The notes under the pieces were generated by a model, which saw only the letters and a program-made list of their open reading frames with translations, did no database searches and was not told the origin of the DNA. Below are positions 48,660 to 63,526 of a stretch of 64,000 nucleotides of DNA, piece after piece. Source of the DNA: Symsagittifera roscoffensis (lineage: Eukaryota; Xenacoelomorpha; Acoela; Convolutidae); the NCBI RefSeq assembly GCF_963678635.1, contig NC_087062.1, positions 69,598,223 through 69,662,222 on the forward strand, in the 5' to 3' direction. The translations under genes and the position numbers were made by a program. Position 1 is the first letter of the stretch. Each line of letters opens with the position of its first letter.

Positions 48660-51600
48660 CAAAAAAATTGTCGCTGTATTTTTTGGTTGTCAAAACTGAA
48701 GAAACATTCAGTAGCCAAGACCAGAAGCCAGTGATAACTACCAATTTGTGACGACAACTTTTTTCGGACAAAAATCACCACAGCGCAAATCCGCTTCTGC
48801 AACAATCGCTGACCCAGGAGACCTGATGAATCGAGCAACAAGGAACACATCAAGATGACTTAACTAGCCACACAGTGTCCTGAAAAACGAAAAAAATTGT
48901 ACCACAAAAGATCGCATCAAGAACAAACACAAAAAAGACATCTTTCAGAAACATAAAGACCAAAATCAAAAACTTAGTACTTCCATGAGCCGTCAGCATA
49001 CCCACAACGCATTAACATTTTAACAACCCAAAAAAATTGTCGCTGCATTTTTTGGTTGTCAAAACTGAAGAAACATTCAGTAGCCAAGACCAGAAGCCAG
49101 TGATAACTACCAATTTGTGACGACAACTTTTTTCGGACAAAAATCACCACAGCGCAATTCCGCTTCTGCAACAATCGCTGACCCAGGAGACCTGATGAAT
49201 CGAGCAACAAGGAACACATCAAGATGACTTAACTAGCCACACAGTGTCCTGAAAAATGAAAAAAATTGTACCACAAAAGATCGCATCAAGAACAAACACA
49301 AAAAAGACATCTTTCAGAAACATAAAGACCAAAATCAAAAACTTAGTACTTCCATGAGCCGTCAGCATACCCACAACGCATTAACATTTTAACAACCCAA
49401 AAAAATTGTTGCTGCATTTTTTGGTTGTCAAAACTGAAGAAACATTCAGTAGCCAAGACCAGAAGCCAGTGATAACTACCAATTTGTGACGACAACTTTT
49501 TTCGGACAAAAATCACCACAGCGCAAATCCGCTTCTGCAACAATCGCTGACCCAGGAGACCTGATGAATCGAGCAACAAGGAACACATCAAGATGACTTA
49601 ACTAGCCACACAGTGTCCTGAAAAATGAAAAAAATTGTACCACAAAAGATCGCATCAAGAACAAACACAAAAAAGATATCTTTCAGAAACATAAAGACCA
49701 AAATCAAAAAATTAGTACTTCCATGAGCCGTCAGCATACCCACAACGCATTAACATTTTAACAACCCCAAAAAATCTGTCGACGTATTTTTTGGTTGTCA
49801 AAACTGAAGAAACATTCAGTAGCCGAGACCAGAAGCTAGTGGAAACTACCGATTTGTAACGACAACCTTTTCGGACAAAAAAATACCACAGAGCAAATCC
49901 GCTTCTGCAACGATAGCTAACCCAGTAGAACTAATGAATGGAACAACAATGAACACATCAAGATGACTTAACTAGCCACACAGTGTCCTGAAAAATGAAA
50001 AAAAAAACTTGAACCACAAAAGATCGCATCAAGAACAAACACAAAAAAATATATTTCAGAAACATAAAAACCAAAATCAAAAACTTAATATTCCCATGAA
50101 CCGTCAGCATACCCACAACGCATTAACACATTAACAACCCCAAAAAATCTGTCGATGTATTTTTTGGTTGTCAAAACTGAAGAAAAATTCAGTAGCCGAG
50201 ACCAGAAGCTAGTGGAAACGACCGATTTGTAACGACAACCTTTTCGGACAAAAAAGTACCACCGAGAAAATCCGCTTCTGCAATGATTGCTAACTTAGTA
50301 GAACTGATGAAAAAACAACAATGAACACATCAATATGACTTAACTAGCCACACAGTGTCCTGAAAAATGAAAAAAAATTGTACCACAAAAGATCGCATCA
50401 AGAACAAACACAAAAAATGACAAATTTCAGAATCATAAAAACCAAAATCAAAATATAGTACTCCCATGAACCACCAGCATCTCCACAACGCTTTAACAAA
50501 CCAAAAAAAATGTCGCAGTGTGTTTTTTTGGTTGTCAAAACTGAAGAAACATTCAGTAGCCAGGACCAGAAGCTAGTGGAAACAACCATTTTGCGACGAC
50601 AACCTTTTCGGACAAAAAAGTACCACCGAGAAAATCCGCTTCTGCAATGATCGCTAACTTAGTAGAACTGATGAAAAAAAGCAACAATGAACACATCAAT
50701 ATGACTTAACTAGCCACACAGTGTCCTGAAAAATGAAAAAAAATTGTACCACAAAAGATCGCATCAAGAACAAACACAAAAAATGACAAATTTCAGAATC
50801 ATAAAAACCAAAATCAAAAACTTACTATTCCCATGAACCGTCAGCATACCCAAAACGCATTAACACATTAACAACCCCAAAAAATCTGTCGATGTATTTT
50901 TTGGTTGTCAAAACTGAAGAAACATTCAGTAGCCGAGACCAAAAGCTAGTGGAAACTACCGATTTGTAACGACAACCTTTTCGGACAAAAAAGTACCACC
51001 GAGAAAATCCGCTTCTGCAATGATCGCTAACTTAGTAGAACTGATGAAAAAAAAACAACAATGAACACATCAATATGACTTAACTAGCCACACAGTGTCC
51101 TGAAAAATGAAAAAAAAATTGTACCACAAAATATCGCATCAAGAACAAACACAAAAAATGACAAATTTCAGAATCATAAAAAACAAAATCAAAATATAGT
51201 ACTCCCATGAACCACCAGCATGTCCACAACGCTTTAACAAACCAAAAAACAAAAAAAAAATGTCGCAGTGTATTTTTTTGGTTGTCAAAACTGAAGAAAG
51301 ATTCAGTAGCCAGGACCAGAAGCTAGTGGAAACAACCATTTTGTGACGACAACTTTTTTCGAAAAAAAAAATCACCACAGCGCATATCCGCTTCTGCAAC
51401 GATCGCTAACCCAGTAGAACTAATGAATGGAACAACAATGAACACCTCAAGATGGCTTAACTAGCCACGCAGTGTCCTGAAAAATGAAAAAAAAACTTGT
51501 ACCACAAAATATCGCATCAAGAACAAACAAAAAAAAGACATATTTCAGAAACATAAAAACCAAAATCAAAACTTAGTATTCCCATGAACCGTCAGCATAC

Positions 51601-54600
51601 CCACAACGCATTAACACATTAACAACCCCAAAAAATCTGTCGATGTATTTTTTGGTTGTCAAAACTGAAGAAACATTCAGTAGCCGAGACCAGAAGCTAG
51701 TGGAAACTACCGATTTGTAACGACAACCTTTTCGGACAAAAAAGTACCATCGAGAAAATCCGCTTCTGCATTGATCGCTAACTTAGTAGAACTGATGAGA
51801 AAAAAACAACAATGAACACATCAATATGACTTAACTAGCCACACAGTGTCCTGAAAAATGAAAAAACAAATTGTACCACAAAAGATCGCATCAAGAACAA
51901 ACACAAAAAATGACAAATTTCAGAATCATAAAAACCAAAATCAAAATATAGTACTCCCATGAACCACCAGCATGTCCACAACGCTTTAAAAAACCAAAAA
52001 AATGTCGCAGTGTATTTTTTTGGTTGTCAAAACTGAAGAAACATTCAGTAGCCAGGACCAGAAGCTAGTGGAAACAACCATTTTGTAACGACAACTTTTT
52101 TTCGAAAAAAAAAATCACCACAGCGCATATCCGCTTCTGCAACGATCGCTAACCCAGTAGAACTAATGAATGGAACAACAATGAACACATCAAGATGACT
52201 TAACTAGCCACAAAGTGTCCTGAAAAATGAAAAATAAACTTGTACCACAAAATATCGCATCAAGAACAAACACAAAAAAGACTTATTTCAGAAACACAAA
52301 AACCAAAATCAAAAACTTAGTATTCCCATGAACCGTCAGCATACCCACAACGCATTAACACATTAACAACCCCAAAAAATCTGTCGATGTATTTTTTGGT
52401 TGTCAAAACTGAAGAAACATTCAGTAGCCGAGACCAGAAGCTAGTGGAAACTACCGATTTGTAACGACAACCCTTTTGGACAAAAAAGTACCACAGAGCA
52501 AATCCGCTTCTGCAACGATCGCTAACCCAGTAGAACTAATGAATGGAACAACAATGAACACATCAAGATGACTTAACTAGCCACAAAGTGTCCTGAAAAA
52601 TGAAAAATAAACTTGTACCACAAAATATCGCATCAAGAACAAACACAAAAAAGACTTATTTCAGAAACACAAAAACCAAAATCAAAAACTTAGTATTCCC
52701 ATGAACCGTCAGTATACCCACAACGCATTAACACATTAACAACCCCAAAAAATCTGTCGATGTATTTTTTGGTTGTCAAAACTGAAGAAACATTCAGTAG
52801 CCGAGACCAGAAGCTAGTGGAAACTACCGATTTGTAACGACAACCCTTTTGGACAAAAAAGTACCACAGAGCAAATCCGCTTCTGCAACGATAGCTAACC
52901 CAGTAAAACTAATGAATGGAACAACAATGAACACATCAAGATAACTTAACTAGCCACACAGTGTCCTGAAAAATGAAAAAAAAAATTGTACCACAAAAGA
53001 TCGCATCAAGAACAAACACAAAAAAGACATATTTCAGAAACATAAAAACCAAAATCAAAAACTTAGTATTCCCAAGAACCGTCAGCATACCCACAACGCA
53101 TTAACACATTAACAACCCCAAAAAATCTGTCGATGTATTTTTTGGTTGTCAAAACTGAAGAAACATTCAGTAGCCGAGACCAGAAGCTAGTGGAAACTAC
53201 CGATTTGTAACGACAACCTTTTCGGACAAAAAAATACCACAGAACAAATCCGCTTCTGCAACGATAGCTAACCCAGTAGAACTAATGAATGGAACAACAA
53301 TGAACACATCAAGATGACTTAACTAGCCACACAGTGTCCTGAAAAATGAAAAAAGAACTTGAACCACAAAATATCGCATCAAGAACAAACACAAAAAGAC
53401 ATATTTCAGAAACATAAAAACCAAAATCAAAAACTTATTAATCCCATGAACCGTCAGCATACCCACAACGCATTAACACATTAACAACCCCAAAAAATTT
53501 GTCGATGTATTTTTTGGTTGTCAAAACTGAAGAAACATTCAGTAGCCGAGACCAGAAGCTAGTGGAAACTACCGATTTGTAACGACAACCTTTTCGGACA
53601 AAAAAGTACCACAGAGCAAATCCGCTTCTGCAACGATAGCTAACCCAGTAAAACTAATGAATGGAACAACAATGAACACATCAAGATAACTTAACTAGCC
53701 ACACAGTGTCCTGAAAAATGAAAAAAAAAATTGTACCACAAAAGATCGCATCAAGAACAAACACAAAAAAGACATATTTCAGAAACATAAAAACCAAAAT
53801 CAAAAACTTAGTATTCCCAAGAACCGTCAGCATACCCACAACGCATTAACACATTAACAACCCCAAAAAATCTGTCGATGTATTTTTTGGTTGTCAAAAC
53901 TGAAGAAACATTCAGTAGCCGAGACCAGAAGCTAGTGGAAACTACCGATTTGTAACGACAACCTTTTCGGACAAAAAAATACCACAGAACAAATCCGCTT
54001 CTGCAACGATAGCTAACCCAGTAGAACTAATGAATGGAACAACAATGAACACATCAAGATGACTTAACTAGCCACACAGTGTCCTGAAAAATGAAAAAAG
54101 AACTTGAACCACAAAATATCGCATCAAGAACAAACACAAAAAGACATATTTCAGAAACATAAAAACCAAAATCAAAAACTTATTAATCCCATGAACCGTC
54201 AGCATACCCACAACGCATTAACACATTAACAACCCCAAAAAATTTGTCGATGTATTTTTTGGTTGTCAAAACTGAAGAAACATTCAGTAGCCGAGACCAG
54301 AAGCTAGTGGAAACTACCGATTTGTAACGACAACCTTTTCGGACAAAAAAGTACCACAGAGCAAATCCGCTTCTGCAACGATAGCTAACCCAGTAAAACT
54401 AATGAATGGAACAACAATGAACACATCAAGATAACTTAACTAGCCACAAAGTGTCCTGAAAAATGAAAAAAAAACTTGTACCACAAAAGATCGCATCAAG
54501 AACAAACACAAAAAAGACTTATTTCAGAAACACAAAAACCAAAATCAAAAACTTAGTATTCCCATGAACCGTCAGCATACCCACAACGCATTAACACATT

Positions 54601-57600
54601 AACAACCCCAAAAAATCTGTCGATGTATTTTTTGGTTGTCAAAACTGAAGAAACATTCAGTAGCCGAGACCAGAAGCTAGTGGAAACTACCGATTTGTAA
54701 CGACAACCTTTTCGGACAAAAAAATACCACAGAACAAATCCGCTTCTGCAACGATAGCTAACCCAGTAGAACTATTGAATGGAACAACAATGAACACATC
54801 AAGATGACTTAACTAGCCACACAGTGTCCTGAAAAATGAAAAAAGAACTTGAACCACAAAATATCGCATCAAGAACAAACACAAAAAGACATATTTCAGA
54901 AACATAAAAACCAAAATCAAAAACTTATTAATCCCATGAACCGTCAGCATACCCACAACGCATTAACACATTAACAACCCCAAAAAATTTGTCGATGTAT
55001 TTTTGGTTGTCAAAACTGAAGAAACATTCAGTAGCCGAGACCAGAAGCTAGTGGAAACTACCGATTTGTAACGACAACCTTTTCGGACAAAAAAGTACCA
55101 CAGGGCAAATCCGCTTCTGCAACGATAGCTAACCCAGTAAAACTAATGAATGGAACAACAATGAACACATCAAGATAACTTAACTAGCCACAAAGTGTCC
55201 TGAAAAATGAAAAAAAAACTTGTACCACAAAAGATCGCATCAAGAACAAACACAAAAAAGACTTATTTCAGAAACACAAAAACCAAAATCAAAAACTTAG
55301 TATTCCCATGAACCGTCAGCATACCCACAACGCATTAACACATTAACAACCCCAAAAAATCTGTCGATGTATTTTTTGGTTGTCAAAACTGAAGAAACAT
55401 TCAGTAGCCGAGACCAGAAGCTAGTGGAAACTACCGATTTGTAACGACAACCTTTTCGGACAAAAAAGTACCATCGAGTAAATCCGCTTCTGCATTGATC
55501 GCTAACTTAGTAGAACTGATGAGAAAAAACAACAATGAACACATCAATATGACTTAACTAGGCACACAGTGTCCTGAAAAATGAAAAAAAACAAATTGTA
55601 CCACAAAAGATCGCATCAAGAACAAACACAAAAAATGACAAATTTCAGAATCATAAAAACCCAAATCAAAATATAGTACTCCCATGAACCACCAGCATGT
55701 CCACAAAGCTTTGACAAACCAAAAAAAAGTCGCTGTGTATTTTTTTGGTTGTCAAAACTGAAGAAACATTCAGTAGCCAGGACCAGAAGCTAGTGGAAAC
55801 TACCGATTTGTAACGACAACCTTTTCGGACAAAAAAGTACCACAGAGCAAATCCGCTTCTGCAACGATAGCTAACCCAGTAAAACTAATGAATGGAACAA
55901 CAATGAACACATCAAGATAACTTAACTAGCCACACAGTGTCCTGAAAAATGAAAAAAAAAATTGTACCACAAAAGATCGCATCAAGAACAAACACAAAAA
56001 ATGACAAATTTCAGAATCATAAAAACCAAAATCAAAATATAGTACTCCCATGAACCACCAGCATGTCCACAAAGCTTTGACAAACCAAAAAAAAGTCGCT
56101 GTGTATTTTTTTGGTTGTCAAAACTGAAGAAACATTCAGTAGCCAGGACCAGAAGCTAGTGGAAACAACCATTTTGTAACGACAACTTTTTTCGAAAAAA
56201 AAAAATCACCACAGCGCATATCCGCTTCTGCAACGATCGCTAACTCAGTAGAACTAATGAATGGAACAACAATGAACACATCAAGATGACTTAACTAGCC
56301 ACACAGTGTCCTGAAGAATGAAAAAAAAACTTCTACCACAAAAGATCGCATCAAGAACAAACACAAAGAAGACATATTTCAGAAACACAAAAACCAAAAT
56401 CAAAAACTTATTAATCCCATGAACCGTCAGCATACCCACAACGCATTAACACATTAACAACCCCAAAAAATTTGTCGATGTATTTTTGGTTGTCAAAACT
56501 GAAGAAACATTCAGTAGCCGAGACCAGAAGCTAGTGGAAACTACCGATTTGTAACGACAACCTTTTCGGAAAAAAAAGTACCACAGAGCAAATCCGCTTC
56601 TGCAACGATAGCTAACATAGTAAAATTAATGATTGGAACAATAATGAACACATCAAGATAATTTAACTAGCCACACAGTGTCCTGAAAAATGAAAAAAAA
56701 AATTGTACCACAAAAGATCGCATCAAGAACAAACACAAAAAAGACATATTTCAGAAACATAAAAACCAAAATCAAAAACTTAGTATTCCCAAGAACCGTC
56801 AGCATACCCACAACGCATTAACACATTAACAACCCCAAAAAATCTGTCGATGTATTTTTTGGTTGTCAAAACTGAAGAAACATTCAGTAGCCGAGACCAG
56901 AAGCTAGTGGAAACTACCGATTTGTAACGACAACCTTTTCGGACAAAAAAGTACCACCGAGAAAATCCGCTTCTGCAATGATCGCTAACTTAGTAGAACT
57001 GATGAAAAAAACAACAATGAACACATCAATATGACTTAACTAGCCACAGAGTGTCCTGAAAAATGAAAAAAATTTGTAACACAAAAGATCGCATCAAGAA
57101 CAAACACAAAAAATGACAAATTTCAGAATCATAAAAACCAAAATCGAAATATAGTACTCCCATGAACCACCAGCATGTCCACAAAGCTTTGACAAACCAA
57201 AAAAAGTCGCTGTGTATTTTTTTGGTTGTCAAAACTGAAGAAACATTCAGTAGCCAGGACCAGAAGCTAGTGGAAACAACCATTTTGTATTGACAACTTT
57301 TTTCGAAAAAAAAAATCACCACAGCGCATATCCGCTTCTGCAACGATCGCTAACTCAGTAGAACTAATGAATGGAACAACAATGAACACATCAAGATGAC
57401 TTAACTAGCCACACAGTGTCCTGAAGAATGAAAAAAAACTTCTACCACAAAAGATCGCATCAAGAACAAACACAAAAAAGACATATTTCAGAAACACAAA
57501 AACCAAAATCAAAAACTTAGTATTCCCATGAACCGTCAGCATACCCACAACGCATTAACACATTAACAACCCCAAAAAATATGTCGAGGTATTTTTTGGT

Positions 57601-58350
57601 TGTCAAAACTGAAGAAACATTCAGTAGCCGAGACCAGAAGCCAGTGGAAACTACCGATTTGTAACGATAACCTTTTCGGACAAAAAAGTACCACCGAGAA
57701 AATCCGCTTCTGCAATGATCGCTAACTTAGTAGAATTGATGAAAAAAACAACAATGAACACATCAAGATGACTTAACTAGCCACACAGTGTCTTGAAAAA
57801 TGAAAAAAGTTTGTACCACAAAAGATCGCATCAAGAACAAACACAAAAAAAGACATCTTTCAGAAACATAAAGACCACAATCAAAAACTTAGTACTTCCA
57901 TGAGCCGTCAGCATACCCACAACGCATTAACATTTCAACAACCCCAAAAAATCTGTCGATGTAATTTTTGGTTGTCAAAACTGAAGAAACATTCAGTAGC
58001 CGAGACCAGAAGCTAGTGGAAACTACCGATTTGTAACGACAACCTTTTCGGACAAAAAAGTACCACCGAGAAAATCCGCTTCTGCAATGATCGCTAACTT
58101 AGTAGAACTGATGAAAAAAACAACAATGAACACATCAATATGACTTAACTAGCCACACAGTGTCCTGAAAAATGAAAAAAAAATTGTACCACGAAAGATC
58201 GCATCAAGAACAAACACAAAAAATGACAAATTTCAGAATCATAAAAACCAAAATCAAAATATAGTACTCCCATGAACCACCAGCATGTCCACAACGCTTT
58301 AACAAACCAAAAAAAATGTTGCAGTGTATTTTTTTGGTTGTCAAAACTGA
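48660..58350. repeat. Homogenised satellite core with two monomer types and a 745-bp higher-order repeat
   Basis: One type has CCGAGACCAGAAGCTAG and GATTTGTAACGACAACC, the other CCAGGACCAGAAGC and CCATTTTGTGACGACAAC or CCATTTTGTAACGAC. Both carry TTTTTTGGTTGTCAAAAC, absent from edge monomers. The rare variant AAAAAAGAACTTGAACC recurs at 53351, 54096 and 54841, exactly 745 bp apart, marking a dimer repeated as a block. Confidence 0.85.
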
Positions 58351-61330
58351 AGAAACATTCAGTAGCCAAGACCAGAAGCAAGTGGAAACTACCAATTTGT
58401 GATGACAACTTTATTCGGACAAAAAATCACCACAGCGCAAATCCGCTTCTGCAACGATCGCTAATCTAGTAGAATTGATGATTGGAACACCAACGAACTC
58501 ATCAAGACTTCTTAACTAGCCACACACTGTCCTGGAAAATGAAAAATTTTGTACCACAAAAAATCGCATCAAGGATGAACACAAAAAAAGACATATTTCA
58601 GAAACACGAAAACCAAAATCAAAACAAACCCAGAACTCCCATGAGTATTCAGCATACCCACAACGCATTAACAAACCAAAAAAGCAGCGCTGCCGATTTC
58701 AAAGATGTCAAAACTGAAGAAGCATTCAGTAACCAAGACCAGAAGCTAGTGGAAACTACCAATTTGTGACGACAACTTTCTTCGGACAAAAAATCACCAC
58801 AGCGCAAATCCGCTTCTGCAACGATCGCTAACCCAGTGAAATTGATGATTGGAACAACAATGAACTCATCAGGACTTCTTAACTAGCCACACACTGTCCT
58901 GGAATATGAAAAAATTTGTACCACAAAAGATCGCATCAAGAACAAACACAAAAAAGACATATTTCAGAAACACAAAGACCAAAATCAAAAACTTAGTACT
59001 CCCATGAATTGTCAGCAAACCCACAACGCATTAACTACCCAAAAAATGTCGCTGTGTATTTCAAAGCTGTCAAACCTGAAGAAACAATCAGCAGCCAAGA
59101 CCAGAAGCTAGTAGAAACTACCAATATATGACAACTTTCTTCGGACAAAAAATCACCACAGCGGAAATCCGCTTCTGCAACGATCGCTTACCTAGTAGAA
59201 TTGATGATTGGAACAACAAGGAACTCATCAAGACTTCTTAACTAGCCGCACACTGTCCTGGAAAATGAAAAAATTTGAACCACAAAAGATCGCATCAAGA
59301 ACAAACACAAAAGACATATTTCAGAAAGATAAAGACCAAAATCGAAAACTTAGTACTACAATGAACTGTCAGCAAACCCACAACGCATTAACAAGCCAAA
59401 AAAATGTCGCTGTGTATTTCAAAGATGTCAAAACTGAAGAAACATTCAGTAGCCAAGACCAGAAGCTATTGGAAACTACCAAATTGTGACGACAAATTTC
59501 TTCGGACAAAAAATCACCACAGCGCAAATCCGCTTCTGCAACGATAGCTAATCTAGTAGAATTGATGATTGGATCACCAATGAACTAATCAAGACTTCTT
59601 AACTAGCCACACTGTCCTGGAAAATGAAAAAAAATTTGTACCACCAAAAATCGCACCAAGGATGAACACAAAAAGACATATTTCAGAAACATAAATACCA
59701 AAATCCAAAACCCAGAAGTCCCATGAACAGTCAGCATACCCAAAACGCACTAACAAACCAAAAAAGCAGCGCTGCCTATTTCAAAGATGTCAAAACTGAA
59801 GAAGCATTCAGTAACCAAGACCAGAAGCTAGTGGAAATTACCAATTTGTGACTACAACTTTCTTCGGACAAAAAATCACCACAGCGCAAATCTGCTTCTG
59901 CAACGATCGCTAATCCAGTGAAATTGATGATTGGAACAACAATGAACTCATCAAGACTTCTTAACTAGCCACACACTGTCCTGGAATACGAAAAAATTTG
60001 TACCACAAAAGATCGCATCAAGAACAAACACAAAAAAGACATATTTCAGAAACATAAGAACCAAAATCAAAAACTTAATACTCCCATGAAATTTCAGGAA
60101 ACACACAACGCATTCACAACCCAAAAAACTGTCGCTGTGTACTTTAAAGATGTCAAAACTGAAGAAACATTCAATAGCCAAGACCCGAAGCTAGTGGAAA
60201 CTACCAATTTGTGACGACAACTTTCTTCGGACAAAAAATCACCACAGCGCAAATCCGCTTCTGCAACGATAGCTAACCCAGTAGGACTAATGAATGGAAC
60301 AACAATGAACTCATCAAGACTTCTTAACTAGCCACACAGTGTCCTGGAATATGAAAAAATTTGTACCACAAAAGATCGCATCAAGAACAACACAAAAAGA
60401 CATATTTCAGAAACATATGGACCAAAATCAAAAACTTAGTACTCCCATGAACTGTCAGCAAACCCACAACGCATTAACAATCCAAAAAAAATGTCGCTGT
60501 GTATTTCAAAGATGTCAAAACTGAAGAAACATTCAGTAGCCAAGACCAGAAGCTAGTGGAAACTACCAATTTGTGACAACTTTCTTCGGACAAAAAATCA
60601 CCACAATGCAAATCTGCTTCTGCAACGATCGCTAATCCAGTAGAATTGATGATTGGAACACCAATGAACTCATCAAGACTTCTTAACTAGCCAAACACTG
60701 TCCTGGAATATGAAAAAGTTTGTACCACAAAAGATCGCATCAAGGATAAACACAAAAAATGAAATATTTCAGAAACAAAACGAGCAAAATCAAAAACTTA
60801 GTACTCCCATGAATTGTCAGCAAACCCACAACGCAATAAGGCCCCAAAACAAATATCGCTGTGTATTTCAAAGATGTCAAAACTGAAGAAACATTCAGTA
60901 GCCAAGACCAGAAGCTAGTGGAAACTACCAATTTGTGACGACAATTTTCTTCGGACAAAAAATCACCACAGCGCAAATCCGCTTCTGCAACGATCGCTAA
61001 CCCAGTAGATTTGATGATTGGAACAACAACGAACTCATCAAGACTTCTTAACTAGCCACACACTGTCCTGGAAAATGAAAAAATTTGTACCACAAAAAAT
61101 CGCATCAAGGATGAACACAAAAAAAAGACATATTTCAGAAACACGAAAACCAAAATCAAAACAAACCCAGAACTCCCATGAGTCTTCAGCATACCCACAA
61201 CGCATTAACAAACCAAAAAAGCAGCGCTGCGTATTTCAAAGATGTCAAAACTGAAGAAGCATTCAATAGCCAAGACCAGAACCTAGTGGAAACTACCAAT
61301 TTGTGACAACTTTTTTCGGACAAAAAATTA
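58350..61330. repeat. Diverged satellite segment
   Basis: Monomers here are about 360-368 bp, carry TATTTCAAAGATGTCAAAACTG in place of the core's GGTTGTC version and have GATTGGAACAACAATGAACTC and CATCAAGACTTCTTAACTAG. They resemble those at 46851-48660, so both look like an older subfamily between which the core expanded. Core-type monomers resume at about 61330. Confidence 0.75.
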
Positions 61331-62985
61331 CCACAGAGCAAATCCGCTTCTGCAACGATAGCTAACCCAGTAGGACTAATGAATGGAACAACAATGAACA
61401 CATCAAGATGACTCAACTAGCCACACAGTGTCCTGAAAAATGAAAAAAAAAACTTGAACCACAAAAGATCGCATCAAGAACAAACACAAAAAGACATATT
61501 TCAGAAACATAAAAACCGAAATCAAAAACTTAATATTCCCATGAACCGTCAGCATACCCACAACGCATTAACACATTAACAACTCCAAAAAAATTGTCGA
61601 TGTATTTTTTGGTTGTCAAAACTGAAGAAACATTCAGTAGCCGAGACCAGAAGCTAGTGGAAACTACCGATTTGTAACGACAACCTTTTCGGACCAAAAA
61701 AGTACCACCGAGAAAATTCGCTTCTGCAATGGTCGCTAACTTAGTAGAACTGATGAAAAAAACAACAATGAACACATCAATATGACTTAACTAGCCACAC
61801 AGTGTCCGGAAAAATGAAAAAAAAATGGTACCACAAAAGATCGCATCAAGAACAAACACAAAAAATGACAAATTTCAGAATCATAAAAACCAAAATCAAA
61901 ATATAGTACTCCCATGAACCACCAGCATGTCCACAACGCTTTAACTAACCAAAAAAAATGTCGCAGTGTATTTTTTTGGTTGTCAAAACTGAAGAAACAT
62001 TCAGTAGCCAGGACCAGAAGCTAATGGAAACAACCATTTTGTAACGACAACTTTTTTTCAAAAAAAAATCGCCACAGCGCATATCCGCTTCTGCAACGAT
62101 CGCTAACCCAGTAGAACTAATGAATGGAACAACAATGAACCCATCAAGATGACTTAACTAGCCACAAAGTGTCCTGAAAAATGATAAAAAACGTGTACCA
62201 CAAAAGATCGCATCAAGAACAAACACAAAAAAGACATATTACAGAAACATAAAAATCAAAATCAAAAACTTAGTATTCCCATGAACCGTCAGCATACCCA
62301 CAACGCATTAACACATTGACAACCCCAAAAAACCTGTCGATGTATTTTTTGGTTGTCAAAACTGAAGAAACATTCAGTAGCCGAGACCAGAAGCTAGTGG
62401 AAACTACCGATTTGTAACGACAACCTTTTCGGACAAAAAAGTACCACCGAGAAAATCCGCTTCTGCAATGATCGCTAATTTAGTAGAACTGATGAAAAAA
62501 AACAACAATGAACACATCAAAATGACTTAACTAGCCACATAGTGTCTGAAAAAAAATTGTACCACAAAAGATCGCATCAAGAACAAACACAAAAAATGAC
62601 AAATTTCAGAATCATAAAAACCAAAATCAAAATATAGTACTCCCATGAACCACCAGCATGTCCACAACGCTTTAACAAACCAAAAAAAATGTCGCAGTGT
62701 ATTTTTTTGGTTGTCAAAACTGAAGAAACATTCAGTAGCCAGGACCAGAAGCTAGTGGAAACAACCATTTTGTGACGACAACTTTTTTCAAAAAAAAATT
62801 ACCACAGCGCATATCCGCTTCTGCAACGATCGCTAACCCAGTAGAACTAATGAATGGAACAACAATGAACACATCAAGATGACTTAACTAGCCACACAGT
62901 GTCCTGAAAAATGAAAAAAAAAACTTGTACCACAAAATATCGCATCAAGAACAAACACAAAAAAGACATATTTCAGAAACATAAC

Positions 62986-63399
62986 ATTACGTCGCCATTC
63001 CGTGTTATTTGGTTTTTGCGGAATCGGTGCCAAAAAGCTAGAAATCGTGTGTCCCGGATTCCGGAACACACGCACTTTCTTTGATAATTTTAGATTCCGT
63101 GGATTCCTAATTCAAACCAGTTTGTATGTGACCAGCTTTTGTCATGGATTCCGGGACAGCTAAAACCACCGATTTTGTGGCCAATCCCGGAATCCATGAC
63201 AAAAACCATGGAATCCGATACCATATTAAAACGCATTAAAAAACGGTTTTACCATGGATTCCTGGGCTTTTGGCTTCTGCGTGTTCTGGAATCCGGGACT
63301 TTACCAAGGGACTGGATTCCATGACATTTTACAACAATTATCAATACACAAAATTAGAAATGTTTAGTGTTTTGCCATGGATTCCATGATTAACACAAC
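62986..63399. repeat. GGAATCC/GGATTCC-rich repeat
   Basis: Words CCATGGATTCC, GGAATCCATG and GGATTCCGG occur many times in both orientations. This could be a fold-back element similar in style to the AATCGATT family, but I cannot define its ends. Confidence 0.5.
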
Positions 63400-63515
63400 T
63401 GTTAATGATACCATGATTAACAAAAGAAATCTTTTAGTGACTTAAGTGACTTCTTTCTGTTAATGATACCATGATTAACAAAAGAAATCTTTTAGTGACT
63501 TAAGTGACTTCTTTC
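63400..63515. repeat. 58-bp exact tandem duplication
   Basis: TGTTAATGATACCATGATTA through GTGACTTCTTTC occurs at 63400-63457 and again at 63458-63515 without a visible difference. Confidence 0.92.
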
Positions 63516-63526
63516 GAAAAGAAAGA

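Larger units (their letters stand above)
46851..62985. repeat. Satellite array of about 44 monomers (360-372 bp)
   Basis: Every monomer has ACTGAAGAAACATTCAGTAG, CGCTTCTGCAACGAT, AACTAGCCACA, GATCGCATCAAGAACAAACA and CCACAACGCATTAAC in the same order and orientation. Counting the CATTCAGTAG anchor and its diverged forms gives 44. Spacing is about 360 bp at the edges and 369-372 bp in the core (for example 48705, 49074, 49443, 49813). The array starts mid-monomer and ends abruptly after TTTCAGAAACATAA at 62985. Stops occur in every frame of the core monomers. Confidence 0.95.

Noticed and set aside
47111-62768. Many minus-strand frames of 60-120 codons with repeated VVSTSFWSWLLNVSSVL-type text
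   Set aside because: They are the same satellite monomer read backwards, with positions and stops shifting from copy to copy. There is no start context or conservation beyond the DNA repeat.
46851-62985. CRISPR-like array
   Set aside because: The repeat unit is 360-372 bp with no short-repeat and unique-spacer structure, and the context is eukaryotic. It is a satellite.
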